IMG/VR virus record: IMGVR_UViG_3300032242_001320
Location: 1-32,046 of that record
Strand: one strand, 5' to 3'
DNA length: 32,046 nucleotides
From: a virus
Made by a program: the position numbers and the translations under genes. Every line of letters begins with the position of its first letter. Within the stretch, counting starts at the first letter, position 1. Below the pieces are notes generated by a model. The model was not told where the DNA came from and ran no database searches. It saw only the letters and a program-made list of their open reading frames with translations. Of the stretch, positions 6,712 to 12,884 are shown one piece after another.

Positions 6712-7032
6712 TTAATTGGCTTTAACATCAAATACAATGGCAGAAATTTGTCCGTCATGGCTTTCGATTGTTGAAAACCCTGGAACGCATACAAGGTCTA
6801 AGCCTCTTGGTGCGGTGTATCCACGGGCTATAGCAATGGCTTTAACGGCCTGATTTACTGCCCCTGCACCTACAGCACGAATCTTGGCTGTTCGGGTCTC
6901 ATAGACGCTGTGAGCGATTGCTGAGGCTACAGCTTGAGGGTTTGAACCAGCTCCTACACGTAGGATGCCGTCATCTTTTTGTTCTGTCAATTTATGCTCC
7001 TTGGGATTACGAATTGTGGTTCCCCGTGGCAT
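6712..7032 (-). CDS. SpoVS-like (Alba-superfamily) protein
   Basis: Residues 25-104 match SpoVS closely: RVGAGSNPQAVASAIAH, then AVGAGAVNQAVKAIAIARG and LVCVPGF near the end. SpoVS is an 86-residue Bacillus protein needed for normal spore coat and septum formation and has an Alba-like nucleic-acid-binding fold. This copy adds about 24 charged N-terminal residues. In phages its role is unknown; Alba-type binding to DNA or RNA is inference. The start at 7032 follows the zinc-ribbon gene stop by 12 bases. Confidence 0.85.
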   Translation of the reverse strand: MPRGTTIRNPKEHKLTEQKDDGILRVGAGSNPQAVASAIAHSVYETRTAKIRAVGAGAVNQAVKAIAIARGYTAPRGLDLVCVPGFSTIESHDGQISAIVFDVKAN

Positions 7033-7044
7033 AAATTATGGAGG

Positions 7045-7221
7045 TTAACTCCCTGCTTGTCGGTCTAAAGGAGTAGGCGCTTTGGCGTAAGTGCCGCAGG
7101 ATGAGCACTCCATATCTAGAAAATATGTCGACATTTCATAGTCATCAAAAGACGCTTTTACATTCCATACAAATGATTCACAAACTGGGCATATGTGGTG
7201 GACCTCATTGGCATGGTCCAT
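7045..7221 (-). CDS. zinc-ribbon protein, 58 aa
   Basis: With the start at 7221 the protein begins MDHANEVHHICPVC. Two knuckles, CPVC (residues 11-14) and CSSC (39-42), form a classic zinc ribbon. I chose 7221 because AAAGG lies four bases upstream and no overlap results. An upstream in-frame ATG at 7266 would add 15 residues (MSRPIRQLKPDYKGT), overlap the previous gene by 32 bases and lack a ribosome binding site. It may bind nucleic acid or a protein partner. Confidence 0.65.
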   Translation of the reverse strand: MDHANEVHHICPVCESFVWNVKASFDDYEMSTYFLDMECSSCGTYAKAPTPLDRQAGS

Positions 7222-7234
7222 CGTGCCTTTGTAA

Positions 7235-7477
7235 TCAGGCTTTAGCTGTCGGATAGGCCTGCTCATGAAGCTTGTCCAATGCTGTTCGTTGTTCGGCCAT
7301 CATCTTTTCTATCTGTTCTATCTCTTCTGGAGATAGGGTATCTTTTTGGTCTTGGTACAACTTAACACCAGTCTCAAAGTTTTGCTCTAACATGTGTAAT
7401 TGTAAACGACGGCGCTCTGCAACAAAGTCTTCTGATTCGGCTATACGTTGTGCTTTTTTATCCTGTGTTTTACTCAT
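7235..7477 (-). CDS. small coiled-coil protein, 80 aa
   Basis: The protein is almost entirely charged helix, with heptad-like runs such as RRRLQLHMLEQNFETGVKLY and EEIEQIEKMMAEQRTALDKL. It has no cysteine and no membrane segment. Its start at 7477 overlaps the upstream zinc-ribbon gene by four bases (ATGA). A scaffold or adaptor role is possible; nothing specific is recognised. Confidence 0.65.
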   Translation of the reverse strand: MSKTQDKKAQRIAESEDFVAERRRLQLHMLEQNFETGVKLYQDQKDTLSPEEIEQIEKMMAEQRTALDKLHEQAYPTAKA

Positions 7478-7647
7478 TTACAACTCCAACAGTAGTTAGT
7501 GGTTCTGCGTTCAGATTTGGCCATTACATATACAGTAGAACAACGAGCACAACGAGCAAGACACTCGTTTGAGGAAATAACATGTGGAAGTGGCCAATCT
7601 AAAGGCTGACCTTTCCAAATTTTACTTAAAGTGTTTAGTAAACCCAT
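7474..7647 (-). CDS. zinc-ribbon protein, 57 aa
   Basis: The frame runs from ATG at 7647 (MGLLNTLSKIWKG) to TGA at 7474-7476. It has C-x3-C-x2-C around residue 30 (CLARCARC) and CWSC at the C-terminus, a compact zinc-binding fold. It starts one base inside the upstream stop (TAATG) and ends ATGA with the next gene. This fits the continuous coupling and supports a real gene despite the small size. Confidence 0.65.
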   Translation of the reverse strand: MGLLNTLSKIWKGQPLDWPLPHVISSNECLARCARCSTVYVMAKSERRTTNYCWSCK

Positions 7648-7790
7648 TAGTGCAACGGCTTTACTTTAACGTAGCCAGTCTTTTTACGATTCATAGAACC
7701 TGGCTTTTTAAAACCTGAACCTTTAGGCATATTTTCAATACGCTTTTCAAGTGCAGCTTTAATCTTCATTTGATTCTTGTGTGCTCCCAT
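7647..7790 (-). CDS. very small basic protein, 47 aa
   Basis: The frame runs from ATG at 7790 to TAA at 7647-7649. The protein starts MGAHKNQMKIKAALEKRIEN and ends with a Lys-rich stretch (MNRKKTGYVKVKPLH). It joins its neighbours by TAATG overlaps on both sides. The charge suggests contact with nucleic acid, but no domain can be named. Confidence 0.55.
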   Translation of the reverse strand: MGAHKNQMKIKAALEKRIENMPKGSGFKKPGSMNRKKTGYVKVKPLH

Positions 7791-7957
7791 TATTTTCCTC
7801 CCCAACCGCCACCTTTAAAGTATGCTGGTGTTGCTGTCCATACTCTAGACATGTAAGACTGGCAAGAAGTGCAACTAGGACTACTTTCCTCATCAAAGGC
7901 TCTAGTAATCTCTACCACGGTGCTGCACTTCTCACACTTATAATCGTAACTAGGCAT
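7790..7957 (-). CDS. FmdB-family zinc-ribbon protein, 55 aa
   Basis: MPSYDYKCEKC at the start, then CTSC at residues 29-32 and an aromatic/Gly tail (AYFKGGGWGG), match the FmdB-type single zinc-ribbon family. That family typically begins MP-x-Y-x-Y-x-C-x-x-C. Members were named for a supposed regulator of a formamidase operon and their role is unclear. The gene overlaps the Ntn-hydrolase stop by eight bases. Confidence 0.75.
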   Translation of the reverse strand: MPSYDYKCEKCSTVVEITRAFDEESSPSCTSCQSYMSRVWTATPAYFKGGGWGGK

Positions 7958-8501
7958 ACTTTAACTGTTCCACTTCAATAAAAGGTCCAGATGTATAAAC
8001 GTCTAGCTTCTCAGCTATTTGAAGGGATTCTAGTACGCTTGAGCCAGCATGTAAAGCTCCTAGGGCATATGCCGCCCCATTACCTACTGCATATAGACCA
8101 TCTTCAGTGCGGCATACAGATAGGTCATCGGCTATGTCAAAGACCTCCCCATTGACAGCAATAAGGAAGTGAAACCTAGGGCCATTATCTTCTTTTTCTT
8201 GAGCTTCATCAAAATTATAACCGTTGGCTTTAAGCGCCTCTCTTAAAGAAGGCATCACTTTGGTAATCATAAAATGATATGTGTTCTTTTTATCCCCAGC
8301 TGTAGGTGCAGGCGGCTTCCATATATGCTGGGCCACGTCGCAAGGTTGAACCTCACCACTTCCAGCCACTAAAAACGCACCGCGTTCACTTATCTTTGCC
8401 ATGTCTATATGCCTATAAATGCGCCCAGAACCGTCTGTAACCTGGTTATCAGCGGCTAGAACACATCGGTCCTCATATTGGACAGCAACTATAGTGGTCA
8501 T
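7950..8501 (-). CDS. Ntn-hydrolase, HslV/proteasome-beta-like
   Basis: The N-terminus MTTIVAVQYED mirrors HslV and proteasome beta subunits after the initiator: Thr2 would be the nucleophile once Met is removed. LAADNQVTDG carries Asp18 (equivalent to Asp17 of the beta subunit), and AKI carries Lys36 (about Lys33). GNGAAYALGAL near residue 142 matches the G-x-G-x-x-Y-A-x-x-A segment of HslV. The length, 183, is near HslV's. No HslU-like ATPase is seen in the window. It may process a virion or host protein, or may be an inactive scaffold. The first residues make activity plausible. Confidence 0.8.
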   Translation of the reverse strand: MTTIVAVQYEDRCVLAADNQVTDGSGRIYRHIDMAKISERGAFLVAGSGEVQPCDVAQHIWKPPAPTAGDKKNTYHFMITKVMPSLREALKANGYNFDEAQEKEDNGPRFHFLIAVNGEVFDIADDLSVCRTEDGLYAVGNGAAYALGALHAGSSVLESLQIAEKLDVYTSGPFIEVEQLKYA

Positions 8502-9038
8502 CTATCGCTCTCTGAACTTGGGGTCTTGAAGTTTATCATAGACCTCTTTCTCGTATCCCAGTGTATATGCACCTGAAACTAAGTGGGCTAGGGCATATGA
8601 GTCAGCGGCGTTGTCATCTGTAATGTCGACATTCCATTTCTTATATACATAAAGCAGCATCTGGCTTTTAGGCACACCATTACCCTTACCTGTGACGTAC
8701 TTCTTAAGATTGGTGGGTGGGACTATAAGTGGGTAGATGCCAAAGTCTAAAAGTGTTAGCTTAACCATTCCGCCCAGCTCCCCAAGCATATTAGCCATCT
8801 GGGAACCAAAGGCATAGCCTTCCATAGCCACGTCTTCAATCTGGTCAAATTGATGTAACCAGTTCATGGTGTGCGCTTGAATATCACGCAGACGGTCTAT
8901 TCCATGTTTATCAGATTTATAAACTTCTGAATAAAAATCTTCACCTTGAATAGCTGTAATGGCAAACCCTGTATAGGACTGGTCTATACCTAAGTAAACA
9001 GGTTTAGTGGCATCAACGCCACCGCCAAACACCTTCAT
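8502..9038 (-). CDS. RuvC-like Holliday junction resolvase
   Basis: The RNase H-like acidic residues are visible: Asp19 in YLGIDQSYTGFA, Glu73 in VAMEGYAFG, and Asp141/Asp142 plus Asp146 in DDNAADSYALA. This is the RuvC arrangement (D-E-D-D), and the length (178) is close to RuvC (173). It would cut four-way junctions left by recombination and branching. It starts one base inside the upstream gene (TAATG at 9038). A PD-(D/E)XK resolvase-like gene also lies at 10568-11002. Confidence 0.85.
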   Translation of the reverse strand: MKVFGGGVDATKPVYLGIDQSYTGFAITAIQGEDFYSEVYKSDKHGIDRLRDIQAHTMNWLHQFDQIEDVAMEGYAFGSQMANMLGELGGMVKLTLLDFGIYPLIVPPTNLKKYVTGKGNGVPKSQMLLYVYKKWNVDITDDNAADSYALAHLVSGAYTLGYEKEVYDKLQDPKFRER

Positions 9039-9514
9039 TAGAATCTATTTCTATTAGCTGAAGTTCTACGAGTTAGCTCACGACTTGTAAGATTGTAATA
9101 GCGCTCCAGGTTATCCTGCATGGTCTCTAGCATCTTACGATATGCGTATGTGTGCATCTTTGCCAAGTTAAGGCTTTCAATCTCAGGGTCTGTAATAACA
9201 GCAGATTTAAGCATGGTGGCTTTCTCTGTGCTTTTGCCATTGCTTTTACTTAACAAGGCTTTAGCCTCAGCCGTTGTATAAATGTTCTCAGCTTCCATTT
9301 CTGCAAGGGCAGCAAGGGCAACCTGTGTACGAATAAAATTGTAGTTCTCCATGTACTTTGTAGCTAATATCATTAGCTCTTGGTCATCAACAGCTGTGAT
9401 GTCCACGGGAAACTTAGGAACATCAATATCTAGATTTTTTCTAAGTGGTAATCCTTGAGCCTCTAATATAGATAGAACGCTCTTACCTACACCTTGTGCT
9501 ACTAACTCAGTCAT
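9038..9514 (-). CDS. hypothetical protein, 158 aa, in the recombination cluster
   Basis: The protein is mostly helical by eye. MHTYAYRKMLETMQDNLERYYN near residue 120 could be a coiled helix, and the C-terminus (SRELTRRTSANRNRF) is basic. No catalytic motif is recognised. Placement between the Cas4-like nuclease and RuvC-like genes, overlapping both by short stretches, suggests a role in DNA repair or recombination; that is guilt by association only. Confidence 0.65.
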   Translation of the reverse strand: MTELVAQGVGKSVLSILEAQGLPLRKNLDIDVPKFPVDITAVDDQELMILATKYMENYNFIRTQVALAALAEMEAENIYTTAEAKALLSKSNGKSTEKATMLKSAVITDPEIESLNLAKMHTYAYRKMLETMQDNLERYYNLTSRELTRRTSANRNRF

Positions 9515-10349
9515 TGTACCCCTTACATTTAGCGCAACCGTTTGGGCCTATATTACACCGCGGAGGCGTTTTAGCTTTAATAGCATCGCATATCATTTGA
9601 GCCGCTTCAAATATGTGGTCAGTTCCAAAGTTGCTCTTTGGTACTACAAACTCTTTTACCTCTTGATTTGGCTTTGCCTCGTAAATAAGAACTGCCTCCT
9701 GAGGCACGTTCTCATAACCTAGAAGTTCTGCTAAGCGCATATAAACTTGAACTTGAGATATATGCTTCATAAATGGAGCATCCAAAGCTTTCCAAGCCTT
9801 ATCAAAGTTATTGTCGTTATCCATAAGAAGCTCTGGGGCTTCCCATCGTAAGGTACCTACTCCAATGGATTTAATCTCAAGCATTAATGGGTCACCAAGA
9901 CCTACTAACCAACCATCTGCATGTCCTGATATGCGCAATGGCTCGTAATACAAAGGCACTTCACGGTATTCAAGTGGGCCATCGTGACAATCTGAACCGC
10001 CCCAAAACATCTCTTCACAGTCCTGGCAAAACCATTTGCCATACATAACGTTCATCTCATAAAACCACTGCTGCCATTTAGCGTGGATAGCATGTCCTTC
10101 TGCAAATACTGTTTCTAAACGCATACTTGTTTTGCGCGTTTCAATTACTGGTAGACCAGTTAACTGAAAGTATGATGCTCTATGGCACCAATCGGCACTT
10201 ACCATTTCTGATGGATGTAGAACATCTGTTCTACGTGATAAATCTTTGGGACGAGATAATAAGTGGCGTTCTACAGAACCAAGAACTCTAGTATTTTTCT
10301 TACCTATATCTACAAATTTCTTTAAGGCTCCGTTGGGCTTAATTGTCAT
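9507..10349 (-). CDS. Cas4-like / RecB-family PD-(D/E)XK exonuclease
   Basis: The nuclease core shows GHADG (residues 142-146, Asp145) and LEIKS (Glu158-x-Lys160), preceded by EGHAIHAKWQ (His86, His89). Cys55 in the N-terminal part, with Cys265, Cys272 and Cys275 near the end (CNIGPNGCAKC), would hold a 4Fe-4S cluster as in Cas4 and AddB. Additional cysteines at 108, 111 and 121 could hold a second metal site inside an insert. Such phage enzymes degrade or process DNA ends in recombination. There are no CRISPR genes nearby, so adaptation is not implied. Confidence 0.85.
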   Translation of the reverse strand: MTIKPNGALKKFVDIGKKNTRVLGSVERHLLSRPKDLSRRTDVLHPSEMVSADWCHRASYFQLTGLPVIETRKTSMRLETVFAEGHAIHAKWQQWFYEMNVMYGKWFCQDCEEMFWGGSDCHDGPLEYREVPLYYEPLRISGHADGWLVGLGDPLMLEIKSIGVGTLRWEAPELLMDNDNNFDKAWKALDAPFMKHISQVQVYMRLAELLGYENVPQEAVLIYEAKPNQEVKEFVVPKSNFGTDHIFEAAQMICDAIKAKTPPRCNIGPNGCAKCKGYND

Positions 10350-10361
10350 AGGAGTAACCTA

Positions 10362-10679
10362 TCATGAATTGTGGATAGTTACCCATTCCTCAAGTGTTTT
10401 ACCAGCTTTACTAGCTTTACGTTTAAGCGCGTTACGCTCACGGTGGCTCATGCCACCCCATATACCGTGCTGTTCATCCATAGACTCTGCGTACAATAAA
10501 CACTCTTTACGCACTGGACATTCTGGTAAACCGTCTTTGCCGTAACAGACAGCTTTAGATACCTCTGCTATAGCTCTATATTTAGATTTGTCTCTTGGTG
10601 GATACCAAAGTTCGGTGTCCATTCCTTGGCATTTGGCGTCATATCGCCAGCCTTCTTTGTGTCCGACATCGTCGTACAT
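10362..10679 (-). CDS. WhiB-family transcriptional regulator
   Basis: Four cysteines (17, 45, 54, 60) for a 4Fe-4S cluster, the GIWGG turn at 72-76, and a basic C-terminus (RERNALKRKASK) identify WhiB. The middle cysteine pair is spaced C-x8-C instead of the usual C-x2-C, an insertion of six residues. WhiB proteins bind the housekeeping sigma factor and change promoter choice, so this protein probably redirects host transcription. The ATG at 10679 has AGGAG five bases upstream and lies 112 bases inside the upstream gene. A later start would lose Cys17. Confidence 0.93.
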   Translation of the reverse strand: MYDDVGHKEGWRYDAKCQGMDTELWYPPRDKSKYRAIAEVSKAVCYGKDGLPECPVRKECLLYAESMDEQHGIWGGMSHRERNALKRKASKAGKTLEEWVTIHNS

Positions 10680-11002
10680 GTATGCTCCTGAAGAGTATGG
10701 AGCAGTTCAAGAAAATCATCTTCAGTCAACATAACGTAGTTTTCATTATTTAAACTGAAACCGAGGACAGGTGTCCGACTATCAAGAATCGCTTCTTTAA
10801 CAATCTTTTCCAAAACCGCTGCTTTAACGGTAAAGGAAGCTTTGCCCGTCCACTTGTGTTCAATTAAATAATCACTGGAACGAACATCACCTTTACGATT
10901 CCAAAAAGCTCCGCTGGCTGCTGTGCGCTTACCATCAAATACTTTTGCTAATCGTGCCTCGTGCTTCTGAGACTCTTTTTGACCCTTACTCTTCATACGC
11001 AA
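10568..11002 (-). CDS. PD-(D/E)XK Holliday-junction-resolvase-like protein
   Basis: Glu15 (QKHEARLAK), Asp39 (KGDV), and Glu48-x-Lys50 (EHK), with SGAFWNRKGD between, match phage-type PD-(D/E)XK resolvases. The nuclease core ends near residue 100 (DDFLELL). The next 44 or so residues form an unrelated-looking tail whose codons largely overlap the WhiB gene in another frame. Start is ATG at 11002; MKSKGQ at residue 3 is an alternative. It overlaps the RecA stop by 17 bases. Confidence 0.75.
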   Translation of the reverse strand: MRMKSKGQKESQKHEARLAKVFDGKRTAASGAFWNRKGDVRSSDYLIEHKWTGKASFTVKAAVLEKIVKEAILDSRTPVLGFSLNNENYVMLTEDDFLELLHTLQEHTCTTMSDTKKAGDMTPNAKEWTPNFGIHQETNLNIEL

Positions 11003-12029
11003 ACTTAGACCCAGCTTTAATGGAGTCTAATACGTCCCGTTCAAGGGCCTCTTTTAAGTCAATCTCTTCCCGTATTGAGATAAGCATAGCATCACTGCCT
11101 TGCCATTGTCTATCCGCGTACCGATAGTAAGCACCAGCTCTTACAATCACTTTATTGACAATGCCAATAGATAGTATCTCTTTAGCAAAATCAAACTGAC
11201 CTGCTAAATCTCCTGAAAAATAGAAATCAACTACAGCTGTAGTAGAAGGTGGGGCTGACTTATTCTTTAATACACGGACCTTAATAGCCTGACCGATACG
11301 GCGTTTTTCTTGACCAGAACCCTCTTCTAACCAATCATCTCGCTTTACCTCGATACGGCAAAAGAAGGCATAGTCCTTGCCTAATCCACCTGGGGTAGTG
11401 CGTGGGTCTCCATACATAACGCCAATCTTTGAGCGCCATTGGTTGATAATGATGCCGATAAATGGTCTCTCGTATTCTGTCAATGAGCGCTTAGAAGCTA
11501 AACCCACCTTACGAAAGAACTTATTAGTTAAAAGGGCTGAACGTCCTACCGTTGATTCTTCCATTTCTTTATCGTTCTCTGATGTTGGAACCAGAGCAGG
11601 AAGTGAATCAACAACGATACAATCAACAGCCTTGCTTTCCACGATTTGAATGACTGCTTCATAGGCTTCTTCCATTATATTAGTTGATACTACATAGACT
11701 CGTGAAGTGTCTACGCCACACATTTCTGCGTACTTAGGCACCCATTGTTCTGCAGCAACCCACACGGTTGTAAAATCTGGGTTCTTTGCTTGATTAGCTG
11801 CAATAGTTTTAAGCGCTAGTGCTGTCTTGCCATTACTAGCTTCACCGATAATTTCATGCCATTGATTAATTGGCCATCCACCGCCAAGAGCCACATCAAC
11901 AGCAACTGAACCTGTTGTTAATCTATCTAAAATGTCTTCTCTAATATCTGAACCTAAAATAATAGTATCCGCACCCATCTTTTTATTGATAGCGCTAAAT
12001 ACTTTTGCTAAATCTCCTGTTATTGCCAT
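10986..12029 (-). CDS. recA: RecA-like recombinase
   Basis: Walker A is GEASNGKT (residues 62-69), Walker B is DCIVVDSLPALVP near 145, and loop-like segments follow (INQWRSKIGVMYGDPRTTPGG, the L2-type region). The length, 347, is usual for RecA. The chosen start is ATG 12029 (MAITGDLAKVF), which gives a TAATG overlap. An in-frame ATG 33 bases upstream would add 11 residues lying entirely within the previous gene. The C-terminal acidic domain of bacterial RecA looks short. It promotes strand exchange with the resolvases and Cas4-like nuclease encoded beside it. Confidence 0.95.
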   Translation of the reverse strand: MAITGDLAKVFSAINKKMGADTIILGSDIREDILDRLTTGSVAVDVALGGGWPINQWHEIIGEASNGKTALALKTIAANQAKNPDFTTVWVAAEQWVPKYAEMCGVDTSRVYVVSTNIMEEAYEAVIQIVESKAVDCIVVDSLPALVPTSENDKEMEESTVGRSALLTNKFFRKVGLASKRSLTEYERPFIGIIINQWRSKIGVMYGDPRTTPGGLGKDYAFFCRIEVKRDDWLEEGSGQEKRRIGQAIKVRVLKNKSAPPSTTAVVDFYFSGDLAGQFDFAKEILSIGIVNKVIVRAGAYYRYADRQWQGSDAMLISIREEIDLKEALERDVLDSIKAGSKFAYEE

Positions 12030-12415
12030 TAAATGTGTCCAATGATTCCTTGTGGATTCCATCCACCTGTGGCAACTTGTTTTGCTGGAATAGCTGGGCC
12101 ACCTGTTGCTTGTGGACCTGCTGCACCCATTCCACTACCTGATTGAACCAATGGATAACCGCAGTCATAGCAACGCGCTTTTGACTCAGGTGCCATTGGA
12201 GACCTGCCGTAATTTTTACTTCCACAACCTGGGCATGTTGAAGATTCTATTGAGGCAACTGGACGCGCAGTTGATTGCACTTGTGGTTCTTGCATCAATT
12301 CATGCGCTGGGGTTTGATGTTGCATAGGGGCCTGTTGTGTAGGCTGTTGGTAATTAGGTTGTTGAGGTGCTGGTGCACCCATCTTCTTAGCAAACCAATC
12401 TGCACTATTCGCCAT
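12029..12415 (-). CDS. Gln/Pro-rich zinc-ribbon protein, 128 aa
   Basis: Residues 18-45 are a Gln/Pro-rich linker (PQQPNYQQPTQQAPMQHQ). Then CPGCGSKNYG and CYDCG form a zinc ribbon near residues 61-85, followed by a Gly-rich tail. The N-terminus (MANSADWFAKKMGAP) looks like a short helix. It may act as a nucleic-acid- or protein-binding accessory to RecA, with which it shares a TAATG junction; inference only. GGAG lies about 10 bases before the ATG. Confidence 0.65.
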   Translation of the reverse strand: MANSADWFAKKMGAPAPQQPNYQQPTQQAPMQHQTPAHELMQEPQVQSTARPVASIESSTCPGCGSKNYGRSPMAPESKARCYDCGYPLVQSGSGMGAAGPQATGGPAIPAKQVATGGWNPQGIIGHI

Positions 12416-12884
12416 TTAAGTATTTCTCCATATCTACTTCTATGTCTGATGTTATACCTGTTATATGAAAAAGGTCAAGTTCGGCTCCAATTGAGAAAGC
12501 ACCTATTAAAGTAGATAAAGCTACTGCTTTATAGACCGTAATCATGTTAGAAATTTCTGCATCAAATTCTTCTAAAGCCCCTGGGTTATTCTCCTCAAGT
12601 TCTTTAAGGTGTAAAGAAACAAGAACGTTGGCACTTATGTTAGAAATAGTTTCTAAATAAGGTATGACATGAAGAATTTTGCTTATGCGATTATTGCTAT
12701 CTTCTTTCTCTTTAACATCCCCTTCTTCACTTACTAAACTAAGTCCAATATCTTCTGCAAGTTCATTTGGCTCTACTAACTCTGTGTCATAAAGGTACCA
12801 GCGCATGATTGTAGTCATTGGTATGTCAGTCTGGATTGTTTGATACTCAATATCTTTTTTAAAAAACTTACTAAACCAACTCAC
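12405..12884 (-). CDS. hypothetical protein, 159 aa
   Basis: I chose the GTG at 12884, which yields MSWFSKFFKKDIEY and a 4-base GTGA overlap with the polymerase stop. ATG 12899 (MGRSQV) is the alternative. The C-terminal half has two long apolar helices (SNISANVLVSLHLKEL and VYKAVALSTLIGAFSIGAEL). One of these could touch a membrane or pack in a helical bundle. No function is recognised. Confidence 0.65.
   Translation of the reverse strand: MSWFSKFFKKDIEYQTIQTDIPMTTIMRWYLYDTELVEPNELAEDIGLSLVSEEGDVKEKEDSNNRISKILHVIPYLETISNISANVLVSLHLKELEENNPGALEEFDAEISNMITVYKAVALSTLIGAFSIGAELDLFHITGITSDIEVDMEKYLNGE

Noticed and set aside
9507-10349. CRISPR adaptation (Cas4) system
   Set aside because: The nuclease has Cas4-like motifs, but no Cas1, Cas2 or repeat-spacer array is in the window; phage end-processing is likelier.
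12030-12062. Upstream ATG at 12062 for RecA
   Set aside because: The added 11 residues lie wholly inside the previous gene and do not look like RecA; ATG 12029 gives the usual TAATG junction and normal RecA N-terminus.
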